Part shown: positions 1 to 7,500 of the stretch, in pieces
Layout of the letters: every line of letters begins with the position of its first letter
Position numbering within the stretch: position 1 is the stretch's first letter
DNA from: an uncultured Rhodospirillales bacterium
GTDB lineage: Bacteria > Pseudomonadota > Alphaproteobacteria > Reyranellales > Reyranellaceae
Reading direction: 5' to 3'
NCBI GenBank assembly: GCA_902825855.1
Contig: CADECW010000039.1
Location: 1-37,233, forward strand
Length of the DNA stretch: 37,233 bases
Notes under the pieces: model-generated
Databases searched by the model: none
Told to the model about the DNA's origin: nothing
Seen by the model: the letters and a program-made list of their open reading frames with translations, nothing else
Made by a program: the position numbers and the translations under genes

Positions 1-162
1 GTTATGGCTGGGCGCGTGTCATTTCCGAAACCCTAGTGCGAAACGAGTAGACTAGTGGAGGCGACCGGTGGCGCTTTACCTTTGTTTGCCGAATGTAGCC
101 ATCAGTCAGGCTGCTTGCCTCTCGGAAAAAAGAAAAGGTAATCGGGAAGTCAAGGAGTGAAC

Positions 163-402
163 ATGATCTCAGAATCCGCCACGCCTGACACTCACGAACA
201 TGACGACAATTGCGTTTGCGACATTGATCTTACTGCTGAGGAGGTTGTTCCGGATTCGGATTTGCCGGCGGCTTCGGGTGGTGTCGCAGCCGCGCAGGGG
301 CACATGGGTGCTGATGACGCCGACGGCTGCGATCTCGACTTTAACGATTCTGAACCGACCACTGATGAGGACCTGCCGGTTGCCATAGGGGGAGTTGCCT
401 GA
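163..402 (+). CDS. Small acidic protein with two Gly-Gly-terminated 24-residue units
   Basis: I do not recognise this 79-residue, very acidic protein. It contains two related units of exactly 24 residues, at about 19-42 and 56-79. Both start with Cys-Asp and end in an LPxAxGGVA motif (DLPAASGGVA and DLPVAIGGVA), and I count 13 of 24 positions identical. The second unit ends exactly at the C-terminus. The motif resembles double-glycine leader ends of ribosomally made peptides, but no core peptide follows the last Gly-Gly. The ATG at 163 is preferred over a GTG six bases upstream, because an AAGGAG site at 152-157 is correctly spaced for it. The stop codon lies one base before the amidase start, so the two genes are probably translationally coupled. 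That this is a peptide precursor or secretion tag is inference. No signal peptide or membrane segment is seen. Confidence 0.7.
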   Translation: MISESATPDTHEHDDNCVCDIDLTAEEVVPDSDLPAASGGVAAAQGHMGADDADGCDLDFNDSEPTTDEDLPVAIGGVA

Positions 403-403
403 C

Positions 404-1204
404 ATGGTTTTTTCACTGACTTGGTTGCCTGAAGTCCTGGAAAGCGCCGGTCTCAAGGTCGCCGAGCAGCCAGGCTGGCGCACGCGTGGGCACGGCGACA
501 TGGGAACCGTTCGCGGTGTCATGTGCCATCACACGGCGGGGCCGAAGAATGGGATCATGCCAAGTCTCGGCATAGTAACCAACGGACGGCCCGATCTGGC
601 GGGCCCGCTGGCTCAGCTTTGTCTTGGCCGCGATGGAACGTACTTTATCGTCGCAGCCGGTCGGGCATTCCACGCAGGACCGGGCCAGTGGGAGGGCATC
701 ACATCGGGCAATTCGAGTTTTATTGGAATTGAGGCCGAAAACACTGGTCTCGCGAACGACCATCCATGGCCGGACGTGCAGATGGATGCCTATGCGCGAG
801 GAGTCGCGGCGATCTTGAAGCGCATTGGGGCGCAGCCGATCATGGCGGTTGCCCATCTCGAGTACTCTCTGCCGGCGGGACGCAAGCCCGACCCAAGCTT
901 CGCGATCGGAAGTCGCCCGCAACGCATCGAGGCGATGGTCGAATTTCGTGCGCGTGTCGCTGCTATCATGGGCGGGACTGCACCCGCTCCGGTGTCGATT
1001 CCAGCCAGCGATAGCAAGAACAGGCCAACGTTGCGGCGCGGCGCGCGCGGCGATCTGGTCAAGGAAATTCAGGCGAAGGTCGGTGTAGCCGCCGACGGCG
1101 TGTTCGGATCTGGCACCGAGGCCGCAGTTCGCGAATTTCAACGCAATCACGGAATGGTTCCGGACGGAATCGTCGGGCCGAAGACCTGGGCGGCGTTCGA
1201 TTAG
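404..1204 (+). CDS. N-acetylmuramoyl-L-alanine amidase (Amidase_2) with C-terminal peptidoglycan-binding domain
   Basis: A 266-residue peptidoglycan hydrolase predicted to cut the bond between N-acetylmuramic acid and L-alanine. Residues about 35-170 match the zinc-dependent Amidase_2/PGRP fold: a CHHTAG motif (H42/H43), a Glu-containing GIEAEN stretch near 109-113, His151 and Asp163 in a GRKPDPSF-like segment. These fit the usual metal and catalytic positions. Residues about 207-266 form a PG_binding_1 repeat (RRGARGDLV, DGVFGSGTEAAVREFQ, GPKTWAAF). There is no N-terminal signal peptide or membrane helix, which is endolysin-like and leaves the export route unexplained. The ATG at 404 follows the upstream stop by one base and uses a GGGGGA-like site inside the previous gene. 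It is therefore probably co-translated with the Gly-Gly repeat protein. The family is clear; the biological role is not. Confidence 0.92.
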   Translation: MVFSLTWLPEVLESAGLKVAEQPGWRTRGHGDMGTVRGVMCHHTAGPKNGIMPSLGIVTNGRPDLAGPLAQLCLGRDGTYFIVAAGRAFHAGPGQWEGITSGNSSFIGIEAENTGLANDHPWPDVQMDAYARGVAAILKRIGAQPIMAVAHLEYSLPAGRKPDPSFAIGSRPQRIEAMVEFRARVAAIMGGTAPAPVSIPASDSKNRPTLRRGARGDLVKEIQAKVGVAADGVFGSGTEAAVREFQRNHGMVPDGIVGPKTWAAFD

Positions 1205-1514
1205 AGTGCTGTTCGTGGCGGGCTCTGTGAAACGTCAACGGCTCGGCACAACGTCAAGTGGCCTGGGGGAGTGGTATCCATTCAGCGATTTGGGCAGCGA
1301 TAGATGCGGAGCTCGTCCCGTACCTTTGAGTTCGCTGCAGTATTTTTTCTCTCTGGACTGATGACGATTTCCGGAACGAGCGTCGGAAATCATGGTCGGT
1401 TCTTCACGGCCAGTGCTGTCTTCAGACCGAAGGCGTGCCACACTGCGGCGCTGATCTGCTTCGCAATGAAGACAGGCGGCGTCCACCCGCCCGAGCAGCA
1501 ATCCGAGGTCTGGC
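1205..1514 (+). other. Intergenic stretch, nothing recognised
   Basis: About 310 bases between the amidase and the phosphatase gene. I see no convincing coding frame, hairpin with a T-tract or RNA gene. Short open frames here lack ribosome sites and recognisable protein features. A promoter for the downstream gene would be expected, but I cannot place it. Confidence 0.4.
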
Positions 1515-2309
1515 ATGCCGATCGACGACGTCTCCCAACCTTTCGCCGCGCTCGAGCAACTGGTGCGGAAAGCCGGACTACTCGCTTTTGGTCAATTCCG
1601 CCGCCTTGCCGGCGACTCGGTCCATATGAAGGGGCATCTCGACCTGGTGACCGCGGCCGACCGCGAAGTCGAGCGGTTTCTCACCGACGGTCTGTCACGG
1701 CTTTTCCCGGAGGACGGCGTTTTCGGCGAGGAGGGCGCAGCGGTGGCGGGCACGAGCGGGCGCACCTGGATCATCGACCCGATCGATGGAACTCTTAATT
1801 TTGTGCGCGGCAGCGAGCAGTGGGCATTGTCGGTCGGGCTTCTTCACGATGGTTTGCCGGAGTTCGGCATCATCCATGCGCCGGCACGTGATCAAACTTT
1901 GATTGGCGGCCGCGAACTGAGACCAGCCCTGAACGGCCGGCCTCTCGAGCCGTCGGTGGCGCTCGATCGCAGCAGCGCCGTGGTCGCCGTGAGCCTCAAC
2001 CCGGCGCTTCCGGCATCCGAGCGTTTGGCCGCGATGGAGTTCATCATGGCCGACGCGCGCATGGCGTTCCGCAACTACGGTTCGGCGGCCGTTTCACTGC
2101 TGGAGCTGGCAGCGGGCCAGGTCGATGGCTATGTCGGCCTCGGCCTGTCGACGTGGGACGTGATGGGTGGGTTGGCGATCATCCGCGCCCTGGGAATGGA
2201 GGACACCGTCGATTGGACGTGCCTCGACCTTTCATCGAAATTGAAGTTTGTCAGCGGTCCGGGTGCGTTTCTCGACGTTTTCGCGCCCATGACTGACCGG
2301 CTTCGCTAG
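1515..2309 (+). CDS. Inositol monophosphatase family protein
   Basis: A 264-residue Mg-dependent sugar/inositol phosphatase of the IMPase superfamily, of the usual length. The three metal-binding signatures are present: Glu72-Glu73 in FGEEG, the DPIDGT motif at 88-93 followed by LNF, and Trp214-Asp215 in STWDVMGG. Family members hydrolyse myo-inositol-1-phosphate, histidinol phosphate, 3'-phosphoadenosine 5'-phosphate or fructose bisphosphate, and the sequence does not decide among them. The ATG at 1515 has a weak GAGG site upstream. The protein is predicted cytoplasmic. The next gene is on the same strand about 140 bases downstream, and a functional link to it is not evident. Confidence 0.9.
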   Translation: MPIDDVSQPFAALEQLVRKAGLLAFGQFRRLAGDSVHMKGHLDLVTAADREVERFLTDGLSRLFPEDGVFGEEGAAVAGTSGRTWIIDPIDGTLNFVRGSEQWALSVGLLHDGLPEFGIIHAPARDQTLIGGRELRPALNGRPLEPSVALDRSSAVVAVSLNPALPASERLAAMEFIMADARMAFRNYGSAAVSLLELAAGQVDGYVGLGLSTWDVMGGLAIIRALGMEDTVDWTCLDLSSKLKFVSGPGAFLDVFAPMTDRLR

Positions 2310-2451
2310 AAGAAACCTCGGGCCAGCAGAGCCCCTCGCTGCGGCACCACCATCTAGTCGACAGTTGTGGTCTGAAATCCCTTCACCGCCAATTGTGATA
2401 TTCCCTACGGCCAGTCCAATCCCTTTTACTTCTTCCCAGAGCACCGACCCG

Positions 2452-5400
2452 ATGACCGGACAGAAGTTGCTCGTCGCCAATCGCGGCGAGATTGCCATCC
2501 GAATCTTTCGCTCAGCTGCCGATCTCGGCATGGACAGCATCGCGATTTATCCGGGAGACGATCGCGCCAGCCTGCATGTCGAGAAGGCCGATGCGGCGGT
2601 CGCCCTGCCGGGACGGGGTGTCGCCGCGTATCTGGATGGAGCAGCCATCTTGCGAGCGGCGAAGGAGGCGGGTGCGACGGCAATCCACCCCGGCTACGGC
2701 TTCCTGTCGGAGAATGCGAACTTTTCGCGCGCCTGTGCCGATGCCGGCATCATCTTTGTCGGCCCGACACCCGAGATCCTGGAGCTGTTCGGGGACAAGC
2801 ACCAAGCCAGGCAGCTTGCAGGCAAGGTCGGAGTGCCGACCCTGCCGGGCACAGCCGCTCCCACGAGCCTTGAGGATGCGCGGGCGTTCATGGCTGGGCT
2901 CGGCAACGACGCGGCCGTAATGGTCAAGGCGGTCGCTGGCGGTGGCGGCCGCGGCATGCGCCCGGTTTTGGCGGTGGACGAGTTGGAAGCGGCCTTCACC
3001 CGTTGTCGATCCGAGGCAGCCGCGGCCTTCGGTTCTGGTGATCTATACGTCGAGCAACTCGTTCGCCGTGCGCGCCACATCGAGGTGCAGGTGATTGGCG
3101 ATGGGAATGAGGTGGCGCATTTGTGGGAACGTGACTGCTCGCTGCAGCGCCAGCGCCAGAAGCTCGTCGAGTTCGCTCCTGCGCCGAACTTGGATGCGGG
3201 CTTGCGTCAGCGGTTGCTGGATGCCGCATTGACGCTCGCCCGCGCCGCGGCTTATCGCAGCCTCGGCACTTTCGAGTTCCTCGTGAATGCCGCGAGCGGC
3301 GCCTTCTATTTCATCGAGGCGAACCCGCGCCTGCAGGTCGAGCATACGGTAACGGAAGCGGTCACGGGCCTCGATCTGGTCGAGCTGCAGCTCCGGTTGG
3401 CGGGAGGCGCTACCCTGGCGGAGCTTGCTTTGGCGAGCGGCGCAGGACCGGCGCCGCGGGGCATGGCGATGCAGCTCCGCATCAACGTCGAGACGATGCA
3501 ACCCGACGGGGCGGCCAAGCCCGGCGGTGGCGTCCTCAACACGTTCGAGCCCCCCTCTGGCCCGGATATTCGCGTCGACGGCTATGGCTATGCCGGCTAC
3601 GCGACCAATCCGGCTTACGACTCGTTGCTCGCCAAGCTGATCGTCTTCGCCCGCACCGGCCGTGTCGAGGACGTGACGGGGAAAGGCTACCGGGCGCTCT
3701 GCGAGTTCAACATCGCGGGCGTGCCGACGAACATCGCATTTCTCCAGGCTGTGCTGCTGGAGAGGGATGTGCGCGTCGGCAAGATCGATACCGGCTTCGT
3801 GGAGACCAATGCTTCCTCACTGATCGCCGTGGCAGCGGCAGCTCACCCGCGGTTCTACGCGGCTGTGAAGGAAGACAGGAAGCGTGACGGCCGGGCTGGC
3901 GCCAGGGTCGACGCTTCCGACCCGCTTTCCGTACTCGCCTATGGCCGGGCGACGCGCGACCGGCAGGGACCGGATGGCCGCGCTGCGGATGCAGGGGATT
4001 CCGAGGACGGGATGATCGCGATTCGGACACCGATGCAGGGTACGGTCATCTCGATTGCCATTGCGGTCGGGGACGCCGTTCCGGCGGGAGCCGAGGTTGC
4101 GGTGATGGAAGCCATGAAAATGGAACACGTCATCAAGGCGAATGCTGGCGGCATCGTCCGGGCCATTCACGTCGAGCCCGGTGAAACCCTCTGGGAAGGC
4201 CAGCTGCTGCTCACGCTCGAACCGTCCGAGGTCGCGACCGAGGTCGCGGCTGGCACTGCTGAGCTCGACCTCGATACCATTCGCCCGGACCTGGCCGAGG
4301 TGCTGGAGCGTCGAGCTTCGACGCGCGACGAGAACCGGCCGGACGCCGTCACGCGGCGCCGCAAGACCAACCAGCGGACCGCCCGCGAGAACGTCGAGGA
4401 CCTTATCGACTCCGGCACGTTCGTCGAGTACGGCCCCCTGATCGTGGCGGCGCAGCGGCATCGGCGGCCCCTGGAGGATCTTTTGACCCGCAGCCCGGCC
4501 GATGGCCTGATCGCCGGCGTCGGGCGAGTGAACGGGCACGTGTTCGACGCGCCCGCCACCGGCGTCGCCGTGCTGGCCTACGACTACACGGTCTTTGCTG
4601 GAACGCAGGGCGTCCACAACCACTGGAAGACGGACAAGATTCTGGACATCGCCGAGGACGGACGCATGCCGTTGGTCCTGTTCGCGGAAGGTGGCGGCGG
4701 TCGTCCCGGCGATGACGACTATGGCGGCTTCATCCAGTTCGACACCTTCCATCATTTTGGTCAGCTTTCGGCTCTCGTACCGTTGATCGGCATCGTCTCC
4801 GGCCGCTGCTTCGCGGGCAATGCGTCGTTGCTCGGCTGCTGCGATGTGATCATCGCGACGGCCGATACCACGCTCGGGATGGGCGGCCCGGCAATGGTCG
4901 AAGGTGGCGGGCTCGGCGTGTTCACGCCGGAGGAAATCGGTCCGATGTCGGTGCAGACGCGCAATGGTGTCGTCGACATTCTGGTCGCTGACGAAGCGGA
5001 AGCCGTCGCCGTTGCAAAGAGGTATCTCACTTATTTCCAGGGACCGCTGAAGGACTGGACCGCACCTGACCAACGGCGGATGCGCCACATCGTGCCCGAA
5101 AACCGGTTGCGCTCTTACGAGGTGCGCGACGTCATCCGGACGCTGGCCGACGATGGCTCGATCCTCGAATTGCGCCGCGACTTCGGGCGCACCCTGGTGA
5201 CGGCGTTGATCCGGCTGGAAGGTCGGACGGTCGGCGTGATGGCCAACGATCCGAAGCACCTGAGCGGCGCGGTCGATTCGGACGGATCCGACAAGGGCGC
5301 CCGGTTCATGCAGCTCTGCGATTCCTATGACTTCCCGGTCGTCAACCTTTGCGATACGCCTGGCATAATGGTCGGTCCCGAGGCCGAAAAGACGGCGCTG

Positions 5401-5829
5401 GTCCGTCATGCCGCGCGCATGTTTCTGACGAGCTGCAACATGACGGTTCCGTACTTCACGATCGTGCTGCGCAAGGCCTACGGTCTGGGACAAAGCGCGA
5501 TGGCTGGCGGTAACTACCGCGCGCCTTACTTCTACGTGTCCTGGCCAACCGGCGAATTTGCGCCGATGGGCATCGAGGGGCAGGTCAAACTGGGCTATCG
5601 CGCCGAACTCGCGGCGATCGCGGACCCGGAGGAGCGCCTCAAGTTCTTCGAGGACAAGGTGGCGAAGGCCTATGAAGCCGGCAAGGCGTTGAACCGCTCG
5701 ACCAATTTCATGCTCGACGACGTGATCGACCCGGCCGAGACGCGAGCCTGGATCGTCAACATACTGGCGGCAATCCGGCCCGGCCCGGCCCGCGCGGGCA
5801 AGAAGCGCCCGATGATCGACGCCTGGTGA
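2452..5829 (+). CDS. Single-chain biotin-dependent acyl-CoA carboxylase (BC-BCCP-CT fusion)
   Basis: A 1125-residue protein with all parts of a biotin-dependent acyl-CoA carboxylase in one chain. Residues 1 to about 450 are biotin carboxylase (LLVANRGEIAIRIFR at the start, the Gly-rich ATP loop GGGGRGM, EANPRLQVEHTVTE). Residues about 520-590 are the biotinyl domain, with the biotin-accepting lysine at K556 in AMKM. Residues about 620-1125 are the carboxyltransferase, with crotonase-like oxyanion-hole regions. This order matches the single-chain long-chain acyl-CoA carboxylase (LCC) family known from mycobacteria and Rhodopseudomonas, rather than the two-subunit acetyl/propionyl-CoA enzymes. 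It should carboxylate an acyl-CoA using ATP and bicarbonate; chain length cannot be read here. The ATG at 2452 starts exactly at the conserved domain. An in-frame TTG at 2365 would add 29 residues with no family character. Confidence 0.93.
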   Translation: MTGQKLLVANRGEIAIRIFRSAADLGMDSIAIYPGDDRASLHVEKADAAVALPGRGVAAYLDGAAILRAAKEAGATAIHPGYGFLSENANFSRACADAGIIFVGPTPEILELFGDKHQARQLAGKVGVPTLPGTAAPTSLEDARAFMAGLGNDAAVMVKAVAGGGGRGMRPVLAVDELEAAFTRCRSEAAAAFGSGDLYVEQLVRRARHIEVQVIGDGNEVAHLWERDCSLQRQRQKLVEFAPAPNLDAGLRQRLLDAALTLARAAAYRSLGTFEFLVNAASGAFYFIEANPRLQVEHTVTEAVTGLDLVELQLRLAGGATLAELALASGAGPAPRGMAMQLRINVETMQPDGAAKPGGGVLNTFEPPSGPDIRVDGYGYAGYATNPAYDSLLAKLIVFARTGRVEDVTGKGYRALCEFNIAGVPTNIAFLQAVLLERDVRVGKIDTGFVETNASSLIAVAAAAHPRFYAAVKEDRKRDGRAGARVDASDPLSVLAYGRATRDRQGPDGRAADAGDSEDGMIAIRTPMQGTVISIAIAVGDAVPAGAEVAVMEAMKMEHVIKANAGGIVRAIHVEPGETLWEGQLLLTLEPSEVATEVAAGTAELDLDTIRPDLAEVLERRASTRDENRPDAVTRRRKTNQRTARENVEDLIDSGTFVEYGPLIVAAQRHRRPLEDLLTRSPADGLIAGVGRVNGHVFDAPATGVAVLAYDYTVFAGTQGVHNHWKTDKILDIAEDGRMPLVLFAEGGGGRPGDDDYGGFIQFDTFHHFGQLSALVPLIGIVSGRCFAGNASLLGCCDVIIATADTTLGMGGPAMVEGGGLGVFTPEEIGPMSVQTRNGVVDILVADEAEAVAVAKRYLTYFQGPLKDWTAPDQRRMRHIVPENRLRSYEVRDVIRTLADDGSILELRRDFGRTLVTALIRLEGRTVGVMANDPKHLSGAVDSDGSDKGARFMQLCDSYDFPVVNLCDTPGIMVGPEAEKTALVRHAARMFLTSCNMTVPYFTIVLRKAYGLGQSAMAGGNYRAPYFYVSWPTGEFAPMGIEGQVKLGYRAELAAIADPEERLKFFEDKVAKAYEAGKALNRSTNFMLDDVIDPAETRAWIVNILAAIRPGPARAGKKRPMIDAW

Positions 5830-5961
5830 TGCGCTGGCGGCGTTACGACACGACACGGGAGCAGGCTCGTCCCGGGGTCCGCGGGGCAGCTTGCGCCGAT
5901 CGTACGCGTCTGGAGCGTGATTGGTTCAGCTGGAATCAGCTGGACCGATCATGTTTCTAGT

Positions 5962-6804
5962 CTAGCCACCGCGCGCGCGCCGGCGCGCCTCGAAGGCATT
6001 CGTGAACGTTTGCTTCACGGGGCCGAGGGCCTGGACGAACTCGAGTTGTTCTCCTTCCGGGCCTTTGCAGTAGATCAGCCGCCAACCGTTCGACTTTCCT
6101 TCGGTGATGCCGTTGCTGTTTGCCTCGAGCGGCGCGGCCAATCGCTCTTTCTCCGTCGTCACCGTGATCACTCGATTGGCGCGGACCTGAGTCATGCCAC
6201 GCCGCGCCGATTCAGCTTCCAGATCGGCGATGAACTTGTTGAAGTCGACATCGTCGCGGATATGGAAGCAGATGTGCATCATGCGCGGGAAAGCCGGACT
6301 CATGTGATCGAGCGGCTCGGCAAAGGCGGCGTCGCTGTCGCTGGACTGCCCGGCATTGCGGTACTTCAAGAGCTCGATCACGACATTGTCGAACTGGATG
6401 AAGCGGACGTCCAGACGCTGGGCGCCCCCCTTGAGGTCCGGAATGCCCATCGTGCGCGGATTGACCTGACGCACGCGTGCCTCGATCTCCTGATCGGTCA
6501 ACAGCGTGTTGTGGATGCGCTCGCCGTGAAAGTCGCCGTCACGCATCACTTCGGTTCCGCCGAGCACCTCGGTATAGAACTCGTAGGCACGCGCCATGTT
6601 CTGCACGGTGAGCCCAAAATGCTGCACACCCTGGAGCCGCGCGCCGAGGGAGGCGTCATCTCCGGGGCCGCGACTTTGCGCAGAGGCCGAACGGGCACCG
6701 GACACTGCAGCAACCGTCCCGGCGATCATCGTCGCGCCGCCAGCACGCACAATGTGGCGGCGGCCAAGGTCAAACTGACCTTCGACTTCCTTTGATTGAC
6801 CCAT
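5962..6804 (-). CDS. VOC-superfamily (glyoxalase/dioxygenase fold) protein with Tat signal peptide
   Basis: A 280-residue protein. Residues 1-42 look like a Tat signal: Arg15-Arg16 in LGRRHIVRAGG, a moderately hydrophobic stretch, and a likely cleavage site after ASA at about residue 42. The rest carries two vicinal-oxygen-chelate modules. Candidate metal ligands are the His in VQHFGLTV, the Glu in VIELLKY, the His in MMHICFHI and the Glu in EGEQLEFVQ. The fold is clear but the reaction is not; family members include glyoxalases, extradiol dioxygenases and epimerases. Tat export would suit a cofactor- or metal-loaded folded enzyme in the periplasm. The ATG at 6804 is chosen because an AGAGGTG site sits just upstream; an ATG at 6834 has none. 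It lies 43 bases downstream of a short same-strand frame. Confidence 0.85.
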   Translation of the reverse strand: MGQSKEVEGQFDLGRRHIVRAGGATMIAGTVAAVSGARSASAQSRGPGDDASLGARLQGVQHFGLTVQNMARAYEFYTEVLGGTEVMRDGDFHGERIHNTLLTDQEIEARVRQVNPRTMGIPDLKGGAQRLDVRFIQFDNVVIELLKYRNAGQSSDSDAAFAEPLDHMSPAFPRMMHICFHIRDDVDFNKFIADLEAESARRGMTQVRANRVITVTTEKERLAAPLEANSNGITEGKSNGWRLIYCKGPEGEQLEFVQALGPVKQTFTNAFEARRRARGG

Positions 6805-6847
6805 TGAAACACCTCTGACTTCTGTTGTTTTCACTTCAAGCTGGCCG

Positions 6848-7192
6848 CTATTGCACGGTCACGACGCTTCGAGGGGATCGAGCATCAATCCCGTCTGGCG
6901 GAGCCGCCATCCTGCCGGCGACATCCATCAATTCCTCGCCGAACGGCCGTAGAGCAGCGGGGCCGATGTTGCTGCCCAGAACGATCTCTCCACCCGGCAT
7001 CGCTGCGATGACCAGATACGGGGTTTCGATACCACGTTCAGCCGGCTCCCGGCAGATCAGACGCGCCGGCCTCGCCAAGCGCTTCCTGAGGATGCGAACT
7101 GCATCGGTCATGACTGGTCCTTGTTGGCCAGCGTTGCCATCCCTGACGTGGAACCCGGCGTCGGCGATCTGCTGGTTGGTGTAGCCATCCAT
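6848..7192 (-). CDS. Hypothetical protein, possibly the 3' part of a frameshifted gene
   Basis: A 114-residue frame I do not recognise, immediately upstream of and co-oriented with the VOC gene. An AGGGA site precedes the ATG at 7192. In-frame sequence continues upstream of the ATG for about 30 more sense codons before a stop. A second frame, open to 7452, ends with protein-like text (HVWSKDIGVVMHSVNVGRFE) close to that point. The two could be one gene broken by a single frameshift near 7260-7275. No domain, signal peptide or membrane helix is visible. It may be a small real gene, a pseudogene or noncoding; confidence is low. Confidence 0.35.
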   Translation of the reverse strand: MDGYTNQQIADAGFHVRDGNAGQQGPVMTDAVRILRKRLARPARLICREPAERGIETPYLVIAAMPGGEIVLGSNIGPAALRPFGEELMDVAGRMAAPPDGIDARSPRSVVTVQ

Positions 7193-7500
7193 GCGCGTGC
7201 GGTCCCTGGTGCGGTCGACAAAGTGCTGCTCAAACAGCGGCGCATTCGCCAGCGTGACCGGGAAAGTCGGGCATCAAGGATGAAGGGGAATGGTCCCTCG
7301 AATCGGCCGACATTGACGCTGTGCATTACCACTCCGATGTCCTTCGACCAGACATGTGCGGTCTGAGCTGCAAGGCAATTCCTGGGCCGGCATGGGAACC
7401 TCGAGCGCATTCTACAGTCGTCACGGTTTCTTGAACCCGACGTCGGCAACATTGAAAAGGTTGACGAAGTGCCGCCGCAATTGAGTGGCCGACTGACGGC

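Noticed and set aside
3817..5856. 679-codon open frame antisense to the acyl-CoA carboxylase
   Set aside because: The plus-strand gene has clear domains over the whole stretch. The antisense frame is a high-GC shadow with no domain and no ribosome site.
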